From Streptomyces durocortorensis (GTDB taxonomy: Bacteria; Actinomycetota; Actinomycetes; Streptomycetales; Streptomycetaceae): a stretch of 64,000 nt of DNA. Below the pieces are notes generated by a model. That model did no database searches. It was not told the origin of the DNA and saw only the letters and a program-made list of their open reading frames with translations. Shown one piece after another: positions 26,912-36,500 of the stretch (positions are counted from its first letter, which is position 1; every line of letters begins with the position of its first letter). The translations under genes were made by a program, and so were the position numbers. The DNA lies in NCBI RefSeq assembly GCF_031760065.1, contig NZ_CP134500.1, positions 5,642,001 to 5,706,000 of the forward strand. The letters run 5' to 3'.

Positions 26912-28021
26912 GTGGACGTGCAGAAGAAGCTCGACGAGATCGTCGAAGCGGTCGGAAACGCCCGCTCCATGCCCATGTCGGCCTCGTGCGTGGTCAACCG
27001 CGCCGAGCTGCTCGCCATGCTCGAAGAGGTGCGCGAGGCGCTGCCCGGCTCCCTCGCCCAGGCGCAGGAGCTGATCGGCGGCCACGAACAGTTCGCCGAG
27101 CAGGCCCGGCAGGAGGCCGAGCGGATCATCGAGTCCGCCCATGCCCAGCGGGCCTCCCTGATCTCCGACACCGAGATCGCCCGCCAGTCGCAGAGCGAGG
27201 CCGACCGGATCCTGTCCGAGGCCCGCCGCGAGGCCGAGGAGGTGCGTGCCGAGGCCGACGACTACGTCGACAGCAAGCTCGCCAACTTCGAGGTCGTCCT
27301 CACCAAGACCATCGGCTCCGTGGACCGCGGCCGCGAGAAGCTGCTCGGCCGCGGCCAGGGCCTGGACGAGCAGGGCTATCAGGACCCCGACTTCGCCGAG
27401 GCCCCCGAGCGCAGCGCCGACCCGGAGACCCTGCGGCAGCGGGCCGACGCGTACGTCGACGCCAAGTTCGGCGCCTTCGAAGCCGTCCTGGCCAAGACCC
27501 TGGAGGCGGTCGGCCGGGGCCGGCAGAAGCTGCACGGCCGGGTCGCCACCGACGACCTCGGCGCGCACATCGCCGCCCAGGACGCCGCGGCCGGCCAGGG
27601 CCACACGAGCGACGCCGACTATCTGGCCGGCCTCGCCGAGCTCGCCACCCCGCAACCGCAGCAGGCCCCCCAGGGGCAGCCGCACTACCAGGAGCAGCCG
27701 CCTCAGCCCGAGCCGACCTATGCGCAGGCGGCGTACGGCTACCAGGAGCAGCCTCTCCAGCAAGGCGGCGAGGGTGTCCAGGACCCGTACGGCTACCAGC
27801 AACAGCCCGACCCGTACGCGGCCTACCAGCAGACCGGCTACGACCCGAACGCGTACCCGCCCCCGCCCCAGGCCCAGCCGGACTACGGCTGGCCCCAGCA
27901 GGCTCAGCAGCCCCCGCAGGCGCCCGGCCAGCAGGGCGGCGGGGCGCTGGACGAGACGAGCCTCTTCGACACCAGCATGATCGACCTGGAGCAGCTGCGC
28001 CGGTACGAAGAGGGCCGCTGA
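26912..28021 (+). CDS. Coiled-coil DivIVA-like protein with Pro/Gln-rich tail
   Basis: A 369-residue protein from GTG 26912. Residues 1-45 hold a small conserved domain (V-Q-K-K-L-D-E-I and M-P-M-S-A-S-C-V-V-N-R). Residues 45-220 are continuous heptad-type coiled coil rich in A, E, R and Q, often annotated as ATP-synthase-b-like or DivIVA-like. Residues 240-345 are Pro/Gln/Tyr-rich and disordered (repeated G-Y-Q-x-Q). Such actinobacterial scaffolds are thought to act at the cell pole or septum, but nothing here proves that. Its position between coaD and the DUF177-rpmF operon is conserved as I recall. TACAGT at 26843-26848 is a candidate -10. Confidence 0.75.
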   Translation: MDVQKKLDEIVEAVGNARSMPMSASCVVNRAELLAMLEEVREALPGSLAQAQELIGGHEQFAEQARQEAERIIESAHAQRASLISDTEIARQSQSEADRILSEARREAEEVRAEADDYVDSKLANFEVVLTKTIGSVDRGREKLLGRGQGLDEQGYQDPDFAEAPERSADPETLRQRADAYVDAKFGAFEAVLAKTLEAVGRGRQKLHGRVATDDLGAHIAAQDAAAGQGHTSDADYLAGLAELATPQPQQAPQGQPHYQEQPPQPEPTYAQAAYGYQEQPLQQGGEGVQDPYGYQQQPDPYAAYQQTGYDPNAYPPPPQAQPDYGWPQQAQQPPQAPGQQGGGALDETSLFDTSMIDLEQLRRYEEGR

Positions 28022-28041
28022 TCCGGGACGGGCTGGTCCGA

Positions 28042-28071
28042 TTGGGTGCTGAGCGGTCCGTCCAGTATCCT
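28042..28071 (+). promoter_or_regulatory. Promoter of the DUF177-rpmF-rnc operon
   Basis: TTGGGT (28042-28047) and TATCCT (28066-28071) are 18 bases apart. Transcription would start near 28078, about 105 bases before the proposed CTG start codon. Confidence 0.6.
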
Positions 28072-28182
28072 GAATCCTCGGTCGCGCGTAGGTCCGCGAT
28101 CCAGGCTGCCCGTTTCGACTCCGGACCGGGTCGGCCCTCCCCTCTGTAGTACGACCCCCATGATTCGAAAGCAGGAAAAGCC

Positions 28183-28827
28183 CTGAACGGCCACCTCGAC
28201 CACCGCAACCCTCTCGTGTTCGATACGCACGAGCTGGGTCGGCGTCCCGGTGCCCTGAAGCGGCTGACCCGCTCGGTGGACGCACCCGGTTCACCGGTTC
28301 TCGGTATCGACGGCGTCATCGGTGTGCCGGAAGGCGCACCCGTGGAGCTGGACCTCCGACTCGAATCGGTCATGGAAGGGGTGCTTGTCACAGGCACCGC
28401 CCGTGCAACCGCCGAGGGGGAGTGCGTAAGGTGTCTGGAGCCGCTGACCGTCGAGGTCGACGCGGATTTCCAGGAGATGTTCTCGTACCCTGACGCCGAT
28501 GACCGGGGCCGCAGCACTGCGGACCCGGCCGACGACGCCGAGGACGACGAGGACAGGTTCTTCCTTGAGGACGGCTTGTTCGACCTCGAGTCAGTGCTGC
28601 GTGACGCGGTAGTGCTCGCACTGCCCATGCAGCCGGTGTGCAAGGAGACCTGCGCCGGTCTGTGTTCCGAATGCGGAATCAGGCTGGACGAGAACCCGGG
28701 CCACCACCACGATGCCGTCGACATTCGTTGGGCGGCACTGCAAGGACTCGCCGAGACCGTTCAGGACGGCGAGAAGGACAACATGGGCGGCGCCGAACCG
28801 GGCGTCGACGAGAAGCAGGAGAAGTAG
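28183..28827 (+). CDS. DUF177 (YceD) family protein, probable CTG start
   Basis: About 214 residues. The frame contains no ATG/GTG/TTG between the upstream stop at 28147 and GTG 28216, which lacks a ribosome-binding site. AGGA at 28173-28176 is six bases before CTG 28183, and the resulting N-terminus ([19 protein letters not shown]) matches what I recall of homologues, so CTG is the likely start. The zinc-type cysteines are C-V-R-C-L near residue 83 and C-x3-C-x3-C-x2-C near 158-168. YceD/DUF177 proteins are linked to 23S rRNA and precede rpmF in most bacteria, as here. Confidence 0.85.
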   Translation: MNGHLDHRNPLVFDTHELGRRPGALKRLTRSVDAPGSPVLGIDGVIGVPEGAPVELDLRLESVMEGVLVTGTARATAEGECVRCLEPLTVEVDADFQEMFSYPDADDRGRSTADPADDAEDDEDRFFLEDGLFDLESVLRDAVVLALPMQPVCKETCAGLCSECGIRLDENPGHHHDAVDIRWAALQGLAETVQDGEKDNMGGAEPGVDEKQEK

Positions 28828-28829
28828 CC

Positions 28830-29003
28830 GTGGCTGTTCCGAAGCGGAAGATGTCGCGCAGCAACACGCGCCACCGCCGGTCGCAGTGGAAGGCTGCGGT
28901 CCCCACCCTGGTTTCGTGCGAGCGTTGCCAGGAGCCCAAGCTCCAGCACATTGCGTGCCCGAGCTGCGGCACCTACAACAAGCGCCAGGTCCTCGAGGTC
29001 TGA
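28830..29003 (+). CDS. rpmF: 50S ribosomal protein bL32
   Basis: A 57-residue protein starting two bases after the DUF177 stop. [13 protein letters not shown] start and paired cysteines C-E-R-C and C-P-S-C mark the zinc-binding C+ form. It is part of the large ribosomal subunit, next to rnc. Confidence 0.97.
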   Translation: MAVPKRKMSRSNTRHRRSQWKAAVPTLVSCERCQEPKLQHIACPSCGTYNKRQVLEV

Positions 29004-29022
29004 GCGGCTGGTGAGAGGCCCG

Positions 29023-29847
29023 ATGTCTGAGTTGTCCAACGCCAAGAAGCAGGCAGACAACGTCAACACAGCCTCGTCCCACACGCTTCTGGAAGGGCGG
29101 CTCGGGTATCACCTCGAGTCCGCCCTTCTGGTGCGTGCGCTGACCCACCGTTCGTACGCATACGAGAACGGCGGTCTGCCCACCAACGAGCGGCTCGAAT
29201 TCCTCGGGGATTCGGTGCTCGGCCTGGTGGTCACGGACACGCTGTACCGCACCCACCCCGACCTGCCCGAAGGCCAGCTGGCCAAGTTGCGGGCCGCGGT
29301 GGTCAATTCGCGTGCGCTTGCGGAAGTGGGCCGCGGCCTCGAACTCGGCTCCTTCATCCGGCTCGGCCGCGGTGAAGAGGGCACGGGTGGCCGGGACAAG
29401 GCTTCCATCCTCGCCGACACACTGGAAGCAGTGATCGGCGCGGTCTATCTCGACCAGGGCCTCAGCGCGGCCTCGGAGCTGGTCCACCGGCTCTTCGACC
29501 CGCTGATCGACAGGTCCTCGAACCTCGGTGCCGGCCTGGACTGGAAGACCAGCCTCCAGGAGCTCACCGCGAGCGAGAGCCTCGGAGTCCCCGAGTACCT
29601 CGTCACGGAGACCGGCCCGGACCACGAGAAGACCTTCACTGCTGCTGCTCGCGTCGGTGGTGTCTCGTACGGCACCGGCACCGGCCGTAGCAAGAAGGAA
29701 GCGGAGCAGCAGGCGGCTGAGTCCGCCTGGCGCGAGATCAGCGCCGCCGCTGAGGCACGGCAGGCCGCGGAGAAGTCCGCGGCCGACGGAGGGGCCGCCG
29801 ACACCCCTGCCGACCCGTCGCCGAGCACGGACGCCGCTCCGGCCTGA
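29023..29847 (+). CDS. rnc: Ribonuclease III (AbsB)
   Basis: A 274-residue protein from ATG 29023 with AGAGG four to five bases upstream. The RNase III signature [12 protein letters not shown] lies near residue 55, and a double-stranded RNA-binding domain spans about 175-245. It cuts dsRNA for rRNA maturation and mRNA control; the S. coelicolor orthologue AbsB is a global antibiotic regulator. The C-terminal 30 residues are Ala/Asp-rich and disordered. Third gene of the DUF177-rpmF-rnc operon, ended by a T-tract terminator. Confidence 0.96.
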   Translation: MSELSNAKKQADNVNTASSHTLLEGRLGYHLESALLVRALTHRSYAYENGGLPTNERLEFLGDSVLGLVVTDTLYRTHPDLPEGQLAKLRAAVVNSRALAEVGRGLELGSFIRLGRGEEGTGGRDKASILADTLEAVIGAVYLDQGLSAASELVHRLFDPLIDRSSNLGAGLDWKTSLQELTASESLGVPEYLVTETGPDHEKTFTAAARVGGVSYGTGTGRSKKEAEQQAAESAWREISAAAEARQAAEKSAADGGAADTPADPSPSTDAAPA

Positions 29848-29858
29848 AGCGGAACGAG

Positions 29859-29891
29859 AACCCCTCGGTGCCCTGCGCACCGGGGGGTTTT
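29859..29891 (+). terminator. Terminator after rnc
   Basis: A 13-base-pair stem with one G-T pair (29859-29871 with 29877-29889), five-base loop and four terminal Ts, 11 bases after the rnc stop. Confidence 0.85.
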
Positions 29892-29975
29892 CCCTGTCCT
29901 GGGGTTCCCCGTCCGGGACGCGGTCTGCGCAAGGCCGCTCCCGTACTACCGTCGTCGTGTCTGGAGTAGTGCATC

Positions 29976-30836
29976 GTGCCCGAGCTGCCCGAGGTAGAAG
30001 TCGTCCGCCGGGGCCTTGAGCGCTGGGTCAGCGGCCGCACCGTCACCGAGGTCGAGGTCCTGCACCCGCGATCGGTCCGCCGGCACCTCGCGGGCGGCGT
30101 CGACTTCGCCGCCCGGCTGCGGGGGGCCCGCTTCGGTACGGCGATGCGCCGGGGCAAGTACCTCTGGGTGCCCATCGAGGAGGCCGGCGCCTCGCTGCTG
30201 GGCCACCTCGGGATGAGCGGGCAGCTGCTGGTGCAGTCCACGGACGCGCCCGACGAGAAGCACCTTCGAATCCGGATGCGGTTCGACGACACCCTCGGCA
30301 CCGAACTGCGCTTCGTCGACCAGCGCACCTTCGGCGGGCTCTCGCTCCACGCCACCACCCCCGACGGACTGCCCGACACCATCGCGCACATCGCCCGGGA
30401 CCCGCTCGACCCGCTCTTCGACGACGCGGCCTTCCACAAGGCGCTGCGCCTGCGCCGTACGACCGTCAAGCGCGCGCTGCTCGACCAGTCACTCATCAGC
30501 GGTGTCGGCAACATCTACGCGGACGAGGCGCTCTGGCGCGCCAGGCTGCACTACGACCGGCCGACCGCGACCCTGACCCGCCCGAAGTCGGCCGAGCTGC
30601 TCGGCCACGCCCGGGACGTCATGAACGCGGCGCTCGCCCAGGGCGGCACCAGCTTCGACAGCCTGTACGTGAACGTGAACGGCGAGTCCGGCTACTTCGA
30701 CCGGTCGCTCGACGCGTACGGCCGGGAGGGCGAGCCCTGCCACCGCTGCGGCACGCCGATGCGCCGCCGCGCCTGGATGAACCGGTCCAGCTACTACTGC
30801 CCGCGCTGTCAGCGGCCGCCGCGCGCCTCGTCGTAA
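29976..30836 (+). CDS. mutM: Formamidopyrimidine-DNA glycosylase
   Basis: A 286-residue protein from GTG 29976. The N-terminal M-P-E-L-P-E-V-E supplies the catalytic proline and glutamate, and the C-terminal zinc finger C-x2-C-x16-C-x2-C is intact (about residues 253-276). It removes 8-oxoguanine and formamidopyrimidines from DNA. The 3' end overlaps the convergent HxlR gene by 28 bases. Confidence 0.96.
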   Translation: MPELPEVEVVRRGLERWVSGRTVTEVEVLHPRSVRRHLAGGVDFAARLRGARFGTAMRRGKYLWVPIEEAGASLLGHLGMSGQLLVQSTDAPDEKHLRIRMRFDDTLGTELRFVDQRTFGGLSLHATTPDGLPDTIAHIARDPLDPLFDDAAFHKALRLRRTTVKRALLDQSLISGVGNIYADEALWRARLHYDRPTATLTRPKSAELLGHARDVMNAALAQGGTSFDSLYVNVNGESGYFDRSLDAYGREGEPCHRCGTPMRRRAWMNRSSYYCPRCQRPPRASS

Positions 30837-31195
30837 CGGGCCCGGGCGCTCAGCACCTCGTCCATCCGGTCCTCGACGACGCGGATGAGGGCGAGCAGCT
30901 GTCCGGCGACCTCGCGGCCGAGCGGGGTCAGTTCGTAGTCCACGCGGGGCGGGTTGACCGGCTGGGCTTCCCGCAGGACGAGACCGTCGCGCTCCAGCGC
31001 GTGCAGCGTCTGGGCGAGCATCTTCTCGCTCACCCCGTCCACCCGGCGGCGCAGCTCGTTGAACCGGAAGCCGCCCTCGTACAGCGCGCCGAGCGTCAGG
31101 GCGCCCCAGCGGCCGGTGACGTCCTCCAGCGTGGAGCGCGAAGGGCACTGCCGGGAGAAGACGTCGAAGGCGAGGCTGTCCGTATCGCTGGCCAT
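30809..31195 (-). CDS. HxlR-family transcriptional regulator
   Basis: A 128-residue single-domain winged-helix protein. Features: C-P-S-R-S near residue 17 (a conserved, possibly redox-active cysteine), G-R-W-G-A-L-T-L near 28, [16 protein letters not shown] near 45 (recognition helix) and Y-E-L-T-P-L-G near 87. HxlR proteins respond to aldehydes, quinones or disulfide stress. No divergent target gene is obvious; downstream on the same strand there is nothing but mutM antisense. Confidence 0.88.
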   Translation of the reverse strand: MASDTDSLAFDVFSRQCPSRSTLEDVTGRWGALTLGALYEGGFRFNELRRRVDGVSEKMLAQTLHALERDGLVLREAQPVNPPRVDYELTPLGREVAGQLLALIRVVEDRMDEVLSARARYDEARGGR

Positions 31196-31223
31196 ATCAC
31201 CAGCTTACGGGGGTGCCTGTGGG

Positions 31224-32192
31224 TCAGAAGCCGAAGTTCTGGGTCCACCAGGGGCCGCCGGAGCCCTCGTGCACACCGATGCCGATGGTCTTGTAGTCGC
31301 AGTTGAGAATGTTCGCGCGGTGGCCGTCGCTGTTCATCCAGGCATCCATCACGGCCTTCGCGTCCGCCTGGCCGCGGGCGATGTTCTCCGCTGCGAGCCC
31401 CTGCACGCCGGCCTGCGCGGCGCGGTCCCAGGGGGTGTCGCCGTCGGGGTCGGTGTGGTCGAAGAAGCCGCGCGCCGCCATGTCCTCGCTGAAGTTCTGG
31501 GCGAGTGAGGTCAACGGGGCCCTGGTGGCCAGCGGGGAGCAGCCGACCTTCGCGCGCTCCTGGTTCACCAGGGCCAGCACCTCGGAGCGGGCGGAGGCGT
31601 CGGTGGGCGAGGGGGAGGGCTGCCGGCTCGGCGGCGGGGCGGCGGAGGTCTTCGGGGGCGCCGGGGCCCTGCTCGCCGGGGGAGCGCTCTTCTTCGGGGC
31701 CGTGGTGGGCGCCTTCGTCTTCTCGGACGGGGCGGCGGACGGCTTCTCGGAGGGGGCCTTGGACGGCGACGCCGACTTCGAGGGCGTCTTCGACGGGCTC
31801 GTGGAGGGCGAGGCGGAAGCGCTCTTGGACGGCGTCTTCGACGGGGTCCTGGCGGACGGGGCCTCCGGGCGCTCGCTGCCCCGGCTGGTGGGGGCGGCGG
31901 ACCGGTCGGCGGGCGCGGTGGAGCTGCCGCCCTGCGTCAGCAGGTCCGGTACGCCGGTGCGCACCTGGTCGGCGGCGGTGACCTCGCCGGAGGTGGTGGT
32001 TCCGCCGCCGGGCAGCAGACCCGAGGCGACGGCGACCGCGCCGGCGGCCACGGCGGCCGAGGCGCCGAGGAGGCCGGTGCGCACCGGGACGGAGGACTTC
32101 TTCCGGCGGCGCGCGCCCTTGTGCCGGGAAGCGTCCCGGGCCACGGGTTCTTCAGCGGCGGGGCCTGCGGCGGATCGTCGGTGGCGTCCCAT
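31224..32192 (-). CDS. Exported SCP/CAP-domain protein
   Basis: A 322-residue protein from ATG 32192. A basic N-terminus (S-R-H-K-G-A-R-R-R-K-K) precedes a hydrophobic segment at about 38-60, so it is secreted or membrane-anchored. Residues 85-195 form a Ser/Pro/Lys/Thr linker made of repeated P-S-K-(T/S) units. Residues 200-322 are a CAP/SCP domain with V-N-Q-E-R near 211, S-x-x-M-A-A-R-G-F-F-D-H-T-D near 239 and H-R-A-N-I-L-N near 293. Such YkwD-like proteins are common in Streptomyces secretomes; their role is unknown, possibly in wall or spore biology. Confidence 0.9.
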   Translation of the reverse strand: MGRHRRSAAGPAAEEPVARDASRHKGARRRKKSSVPVRTGLLGASAAVAAGAVAVASGLLPGGGTTTSGEVTAADQVRTGVPDLLTQGGSSTAPADRSAAPTSRGSERPEAPSARTPSKTPSKSASASPSTSPSKTPSKSASPSKAPSEKPSAAPSEKTKAPTTAPKKSAPPASRAPAPPKTSAAPPPSRQPSPSPTDASARSEVLALVNQERAKVGCSPLATRAPLTSLAQNFSEDMAARGFFDHTDPDGDTPWDRAAQAGVQGLAAENIARGQADAKAVMDAWMNSDGHRANILNCDYKTIGIGVHEGSGGPWWTQNFGF

Positions 32193-32391
32193 GCGCTGTG
32201 CCTTCCTGATGCTCCGGACGTCCCTGCGACGCCGTTCGACTGCTCTGGTGATCGAATGCCGGATGATCGACTATTCGTCGACGTCCATCCGATACTCACC
32301 CGATCGAGTGAGGCTATTGCGACCGGACTGTAGCCCATGGGTGAAAGGGGGCGGCGTGCTTCGAGAGCAATTGGCCGGTTAGCGTTCGGGC

Positions 32392-32673
32392 ATGGACAAA
32401 GATGCGCGCCTCGTCGTCTGGGTACGCGGCCGAGTACAGCAAGTAGGGTTCCGCTGGTTCACCAGGGCAAATGCTTTGGAGATCGGCGGCCTCGTGGGCT
32501 TCGCCCTCAATCTCGACGACGGCAGGGTGCAGATCGTGGCCGAGGGGCCACGTGAGAATTGCCACCGTCTGCTGGACTGGCTGCGCTCCGACGACACACC
32601 CGGGCGCGTGGACGGCGTCACTGAGATCTGGGACACGCCGCGCGGCGGATACGACGGGTTCGCCATCCGCTGA
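32392..32673 (+). CDS. acyP: Acylphosphatase
   Basis: A 93-residue protein with the signature [11 protein letters not shown] (residues 12-22; catalytic arginine) and the catalytic asparagine in G-F-A-L-N-L-D-D-G near 40. It hydrolyses acyl phosphates. The ATG follows TAGCGT by six bases and has no ribosome-binding site, consistent with a leaderless mRNA. It precedes smc at a distance, as in S. coelicolor. Confidence 0.93.
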   Translation: MDKDARLVVWVRGRVQQVGFRWFTRANALEIGGLVGFALNLDDGRVQIVAEGPRENCHRLLDWLRSDDTPGRVDGVTEIWDTPRGGYDGFAIR

Positions 32674-33111
32674 TCCCGTCGCCGGGGGCCCGTCGATCCG
32701 CTCGGTGAACGGGGCGCGCCCAACGGTCACCCGCGGTGCCCACCCGGACCCCCGCACCCGAAATGACCTGCGAAGGGACCCGGCGGCGACCGATGGTTGC
32801 CAGATATCGAATGTCATGCAAGGCTGCGGCATTGACGAAGATCTGCACGCCCCTCGGGGTCCCGCAGGAGAGTCGCGCCGCATGATCGTCCAGCCGCGCG
32901 CCCCCGGGGCACCCGGGTACACAGGGTGTGATCGTGTTGACCGTCAAACTTTTTGGTGAGACGCTGAAAACCCCGCGCACCTGAGCTGTTCGGTAGAGCT
33001 GACAATCAGCAGAACCGCAGTAGTGACAGAGCCCTGCCGAGCACCGCGGGTGCGATCCCCTGACGACCCACACCGCATCGGTCGGTCACTCATTGTGGAG
33101 GACCATCCATC
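32674..33111. other. Intergenic region between acyP and the coiled-coil small protein
   Basis: About 440 bases with no convincing gene. A short dyad TTGAC-C-GTCAA (32937-32947) lies in an AT-rich patch that includes a CAAACTTTTTGG run, and the TTGACC could be a -35 box (no good -10 found; GACGCT at the right spacing is weak). A GTGGAGG ribosome-binding site at the right end belongs to the gene at 33112. Confidence 0.5.
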
Positions 33112-33324
33112 ATGGCAAAGGCGCTTCTCGGTTACGTCGGCGGTTCCGACCCGCGACTCCTCGCCGAGATGCGACGGCTCCAGCAGCGCGTCCAGGACCT
33201 GGAATCCGAGCTCACCCGGATCCAGGGCGAGAACGACGCGCTGAACGCCGCCGCCCAGCACCAGGAGTCACTGCTCGACAGCATCGACATCGACGTACCC
33301 CAGGGCGAGCCGGCGCTGACCTGA
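33112..33324 (+). CDS. Small conserved coiled-coil protein, function unknown
   Basis: A 70-residue protein with GGAGG ten bases upstream of ATG 33112. It opens M-A-K-A-L-L-G-Y-V-G-G-S-D-P-R and continues as one amphipathic helix with heptads (L-L-A-E-M-R-R-L-Q-Q-R-V and following), ending in an acidic tail. I recall this as an unnamed but widely conserved Streptomyces protein at the same place before smc. No catalytic motif. Confidence 0.8.
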   Translation: MAKALLGYVGGSDPRLLAEMRRLQQRVQDLESELTRIQGENDALNAAAQHQESLLDSIDIDVPQGEPALT

Positions 33325-33392
33325 CCGCGGTGGCCCTCACGGGGGCCGGTCGGGTCGGCAACGGCTCAGTAGCCTCGGAACACCTCTGATTC

Positions 33393-33472
33393 GTCCTGCG
33401 TCACGGTAGAGCGATGTGCCGCGCAGGACCGTAGCAAGATCCACAGGGACGCTTCGGCGTCCCTTTTTCTTT
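33393..33472 (+). ncRNA. Candidate structured RNA or leader ending in a terminator
   Basis: GTCCTGCG (33393-33400) pairs perfectly with CGCAGGAC (33422-33429), with an inner CGG/CCG. About 15 bases later AGGGACGC-TTCG-GCGTCCCT (33445-33464) and a T-rich tail form a classic intrinsic terminator. The pair of hairpins lies about 70 bases after the preceding gene and 110 before smc. It could be a small RNA, a processed 3' end of the upstream transcript, or an attenuator. No clear promoter was found directly upstream. Confidence 0.35.
33445..33472 (+). terminator. Strong intrinsic terminator upstream of smc
   Basis: An 8-base-pair stem with a UUCG tetraloop followed by TTTTCTTT. It isolates smc from the small gene upstream. 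A T-tract of this length is unusual in this GC-rich genome. Confidence 0.9.
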
Positions 33473-33584
33473 GCCGGATCCCCTCCGCCCGACCCCGCCC
33501 CGGGCGTACCGGCCTTCGCTTACCGTCTGATGTGCCCTGCACCTTCATCAGTGAAACCGAGAGGGAAAGGTAGAGTCCGGCGGC

Positions 33585-36500
33585 GTGCACCTCAAGGCCC
33601 TGACCCTGCGTGGTTTCAAATCGTTCGCGTCCGCCACCACTCTGCGGTTCGAACCGGGGATCACCTGCGTCGTCGGTCCCAATGGATCGGGAAAGTCCAA
33701 TGTGGTGGACGCGCTCTCCTGGGTCATGGGGGAACAGGGAGCCAAATCCCTGCGCGGCGGCAAGATGGAAGACGTGATCTTCGCCGGTACCACCGGGCGG
33801 CCCCCGCTCGGCCGCGCCGAGGTATCGCTGACCATCGACAATTCCGACGGCGCATTGCCCATCGAGTACGCCGAAGTGACGATCACTCGGATCATGTTCC
33901 GCAATGGCGGCAGCGAATACCAGATCAACGGCGACACCTGCCGACTGCTGGACATCCAGGAACTCCTCTCCGACTCCGGCATCGGCCGCGAGATGCACGT
34001 CATCGTCGGTCAGGGCCAGTTGGACTCCGTCCTGCACGCCGACCCGATGGGCCGCCGGGCCTTCATCGAGGAGGCCGCGGGCGTCCTCAAGCACCGCAAG
34101 CGGAAAGAGAAGGCACTGCGGAAGCTGGACGCGATGGGCGCCAACCTGGCCCGCGTCCAGGACCTCACCGACGAACTGCGCCGCCAGCTCAAGCCGCTCG
34201 GCCGCCAGGCCGCCGTCGCCCGCCGCGCCGCCGTCATCCAGGCCGACCTGCGCGACGCCCGGCTCCGGCTCCTCGCGGACGACCTGGTGACCCTGCGGGA
34301 CGCGCTGCGCGACGAGATCGCCGACGAGGCCGAGCTGAAGAAGCGGAAGGACGCGGCGGAGGCCGAACTGAAAGCGGCGCTCGACCGCGAGGCGGAGCTG
34401 GAGGGCGAAGTGCGCCGGCTCGCCCCCCGGCTCCAGCGCGCCCAGCAGACCTGGTACGAGCTCTCGCAGCTGGCCGAGCGGGTACGCGGCACGATCTCGC
34501 TGGCCGACGCCCGGGTCCGCAGCGCCACCCAGGCCCCCACCGAGGAACGCCGGGGCCGTGACCCCGAGGACCTGGAGCGCGAGGCCGCCCGCATCCGCGA
34601 GCAGGAGGCGGAGCTGACGGCGGCCCTGGAGGCGGCCGAACACGCGCTGGAGGACACCGTCGGCCACCGCGCCGACCTGGAACGCGAACTGGCCGCCGAG
34701 GAGCGCCGCCTCAAGGACGCGGCCCGCGCCATCGCCGACCGCCGCGAGGGGCTCGCCCGGTTGAACGGCCAGGTCAACGCGGCCCGCAGCCGGGCCGGTT
34801 CGGCGCAGGCGGAGATCGACCGCCTGGCCGCATCCCGAGACGAGGCCCAGGAACGGGCACGAGCCGCCCAGCAGGAGTACGAACAGCTCAAGGCCGAGGT
34901 CGACGGCCTGGACGCGGACGACGAGGAGCTCGCCGCCCGCCACGAGGCCGCCAAGAAGGACCTGGCCGAGGCCCAGTCCGCCCACAGCACCGCCCGCGAG
35001 GAGGCCACCGCCGCCGAGCGCCGGCGGGCGGCGGTCGCGGCCCGGCACGAGGCACTGGCCCTGGGCCTGCGCCGCAAGGACGGTACGGGGGCGCTGCTCG
35101 GGGCCCGGGACCGGCTGACCGGCCTCCTCGGCCCGGCCGCCGAACTGCTGACCGTCTCGCCCGGCTACGAGATCCCGGTCGCCGCAGCCCTCGGCGCGGC
35201 GGCGGACGCGGTGGCGGTCACGGGCCCGGCCACGGCCGCCGAGGCGATCAGGCTCCTGCGCGAACGGGACGCGGGGCGCGCGGCGATGCTCCTGGGGGAC
35301 GGGGCCGGGGGCGTCGCGGAAGCCGGGGCCGGGCACGTACCGGGGCAGTCCGGTCCCCCGGGCGCCGAGCCCTCGCACGTACCCGGTGCCGCCCACCCCG
35401 CCCCGCTGCCCGCGCAGAGCGGCGCGCCGGGTGGCGGGGGAGGCCGTACGGAGACCGGGGGCAGCGCTCCAAGCCCTACCGGAAGCGTCGCCGCCCCCAC
35501 CGCCCCCGCCGTCGCCGACCTGGTCTCCGGCCCCGTCGCCCTGGTGAACGCCGTACGCCGCCTCGCACGGGACACCGTCGTCGTCGCCACCCTGGAGGAC
35601 GCCGAAGCCCTCGTCGCCGCACACCCCGGGCTGACCGCGGTGACCGGTGAAGGGGACGTGCTCTCCGCCCACTTCGCGCACGGCGGTTCCGCCGGGGCGC
35701 CCAGCCTCCTGGAGGTGCAGGCCTCCGTGGACGAGGCCGCCGCCGAGCTGGCCGACCTCGCCGTGCGCTGCGAGGAACTGGCCGAGGCCCAGCGGCTGGC
35801 GGGGGAGCGGCGCAAGGAGTCGGCCGCGCTCGTCGAGGAGCTGGGGGAGCGCCGTCGGACGGCCGAGCGGGAGAAGTCCGGGGTCGCCCAGCAGCTCGGG
35901 CGGCTCGCCGGGCAGGCCCGGGGCGCGGCGGGCGAGGCCGAGCGGATGACCGCGTCCGCGGCCCGCGCCCAGGAGGCCCTGGAGCGGGCGACCGAGGAGG
36001 CCGAGGAGCTGGCCGAACGGCTGCTGGTCGCCGAGGAGGCCCCGGTCGAGGAGGAGCCCGACACCTCCGTACGGGACCGGCTCGCCGCCGACGGGGCCAA
36101 CGCCCGCCAGACCGAGATGGAGGCCCGGCTCCAGGCCCGTACGCACGAGGAGCGGGTCAAGGCGCTGGCCGGGCGCGCCGACTCGCTGGACCGGGCCGCC
36201 CGCGCCGAGCGGCAGGCCCGCGCCCGCGCCGAGCAGCGCCGGGCACGCCTGAGGCACGAGGCGGCCGTGGCCTCCGCCGTGGCCTCGGGCGCCCGTCAGC
36301 TGCTGGCCCACGTCGAGGTGTCCCTCGTAAGGGCCGACCAGGAACGCACGTCGGCCGAGGCGGCGAAGGGCGAGCGGGAGCGCGAGCTGGCCGCCGAGCG
36401 CGACCGCGGCCGGGGGCTGAAGGGCGAGCTGGACAAGCTCACCGACTCGGTCCACCGGGGCGAGGTGCTGGGCGCGGAGAAACGGCTGCGCATCGAGCAG

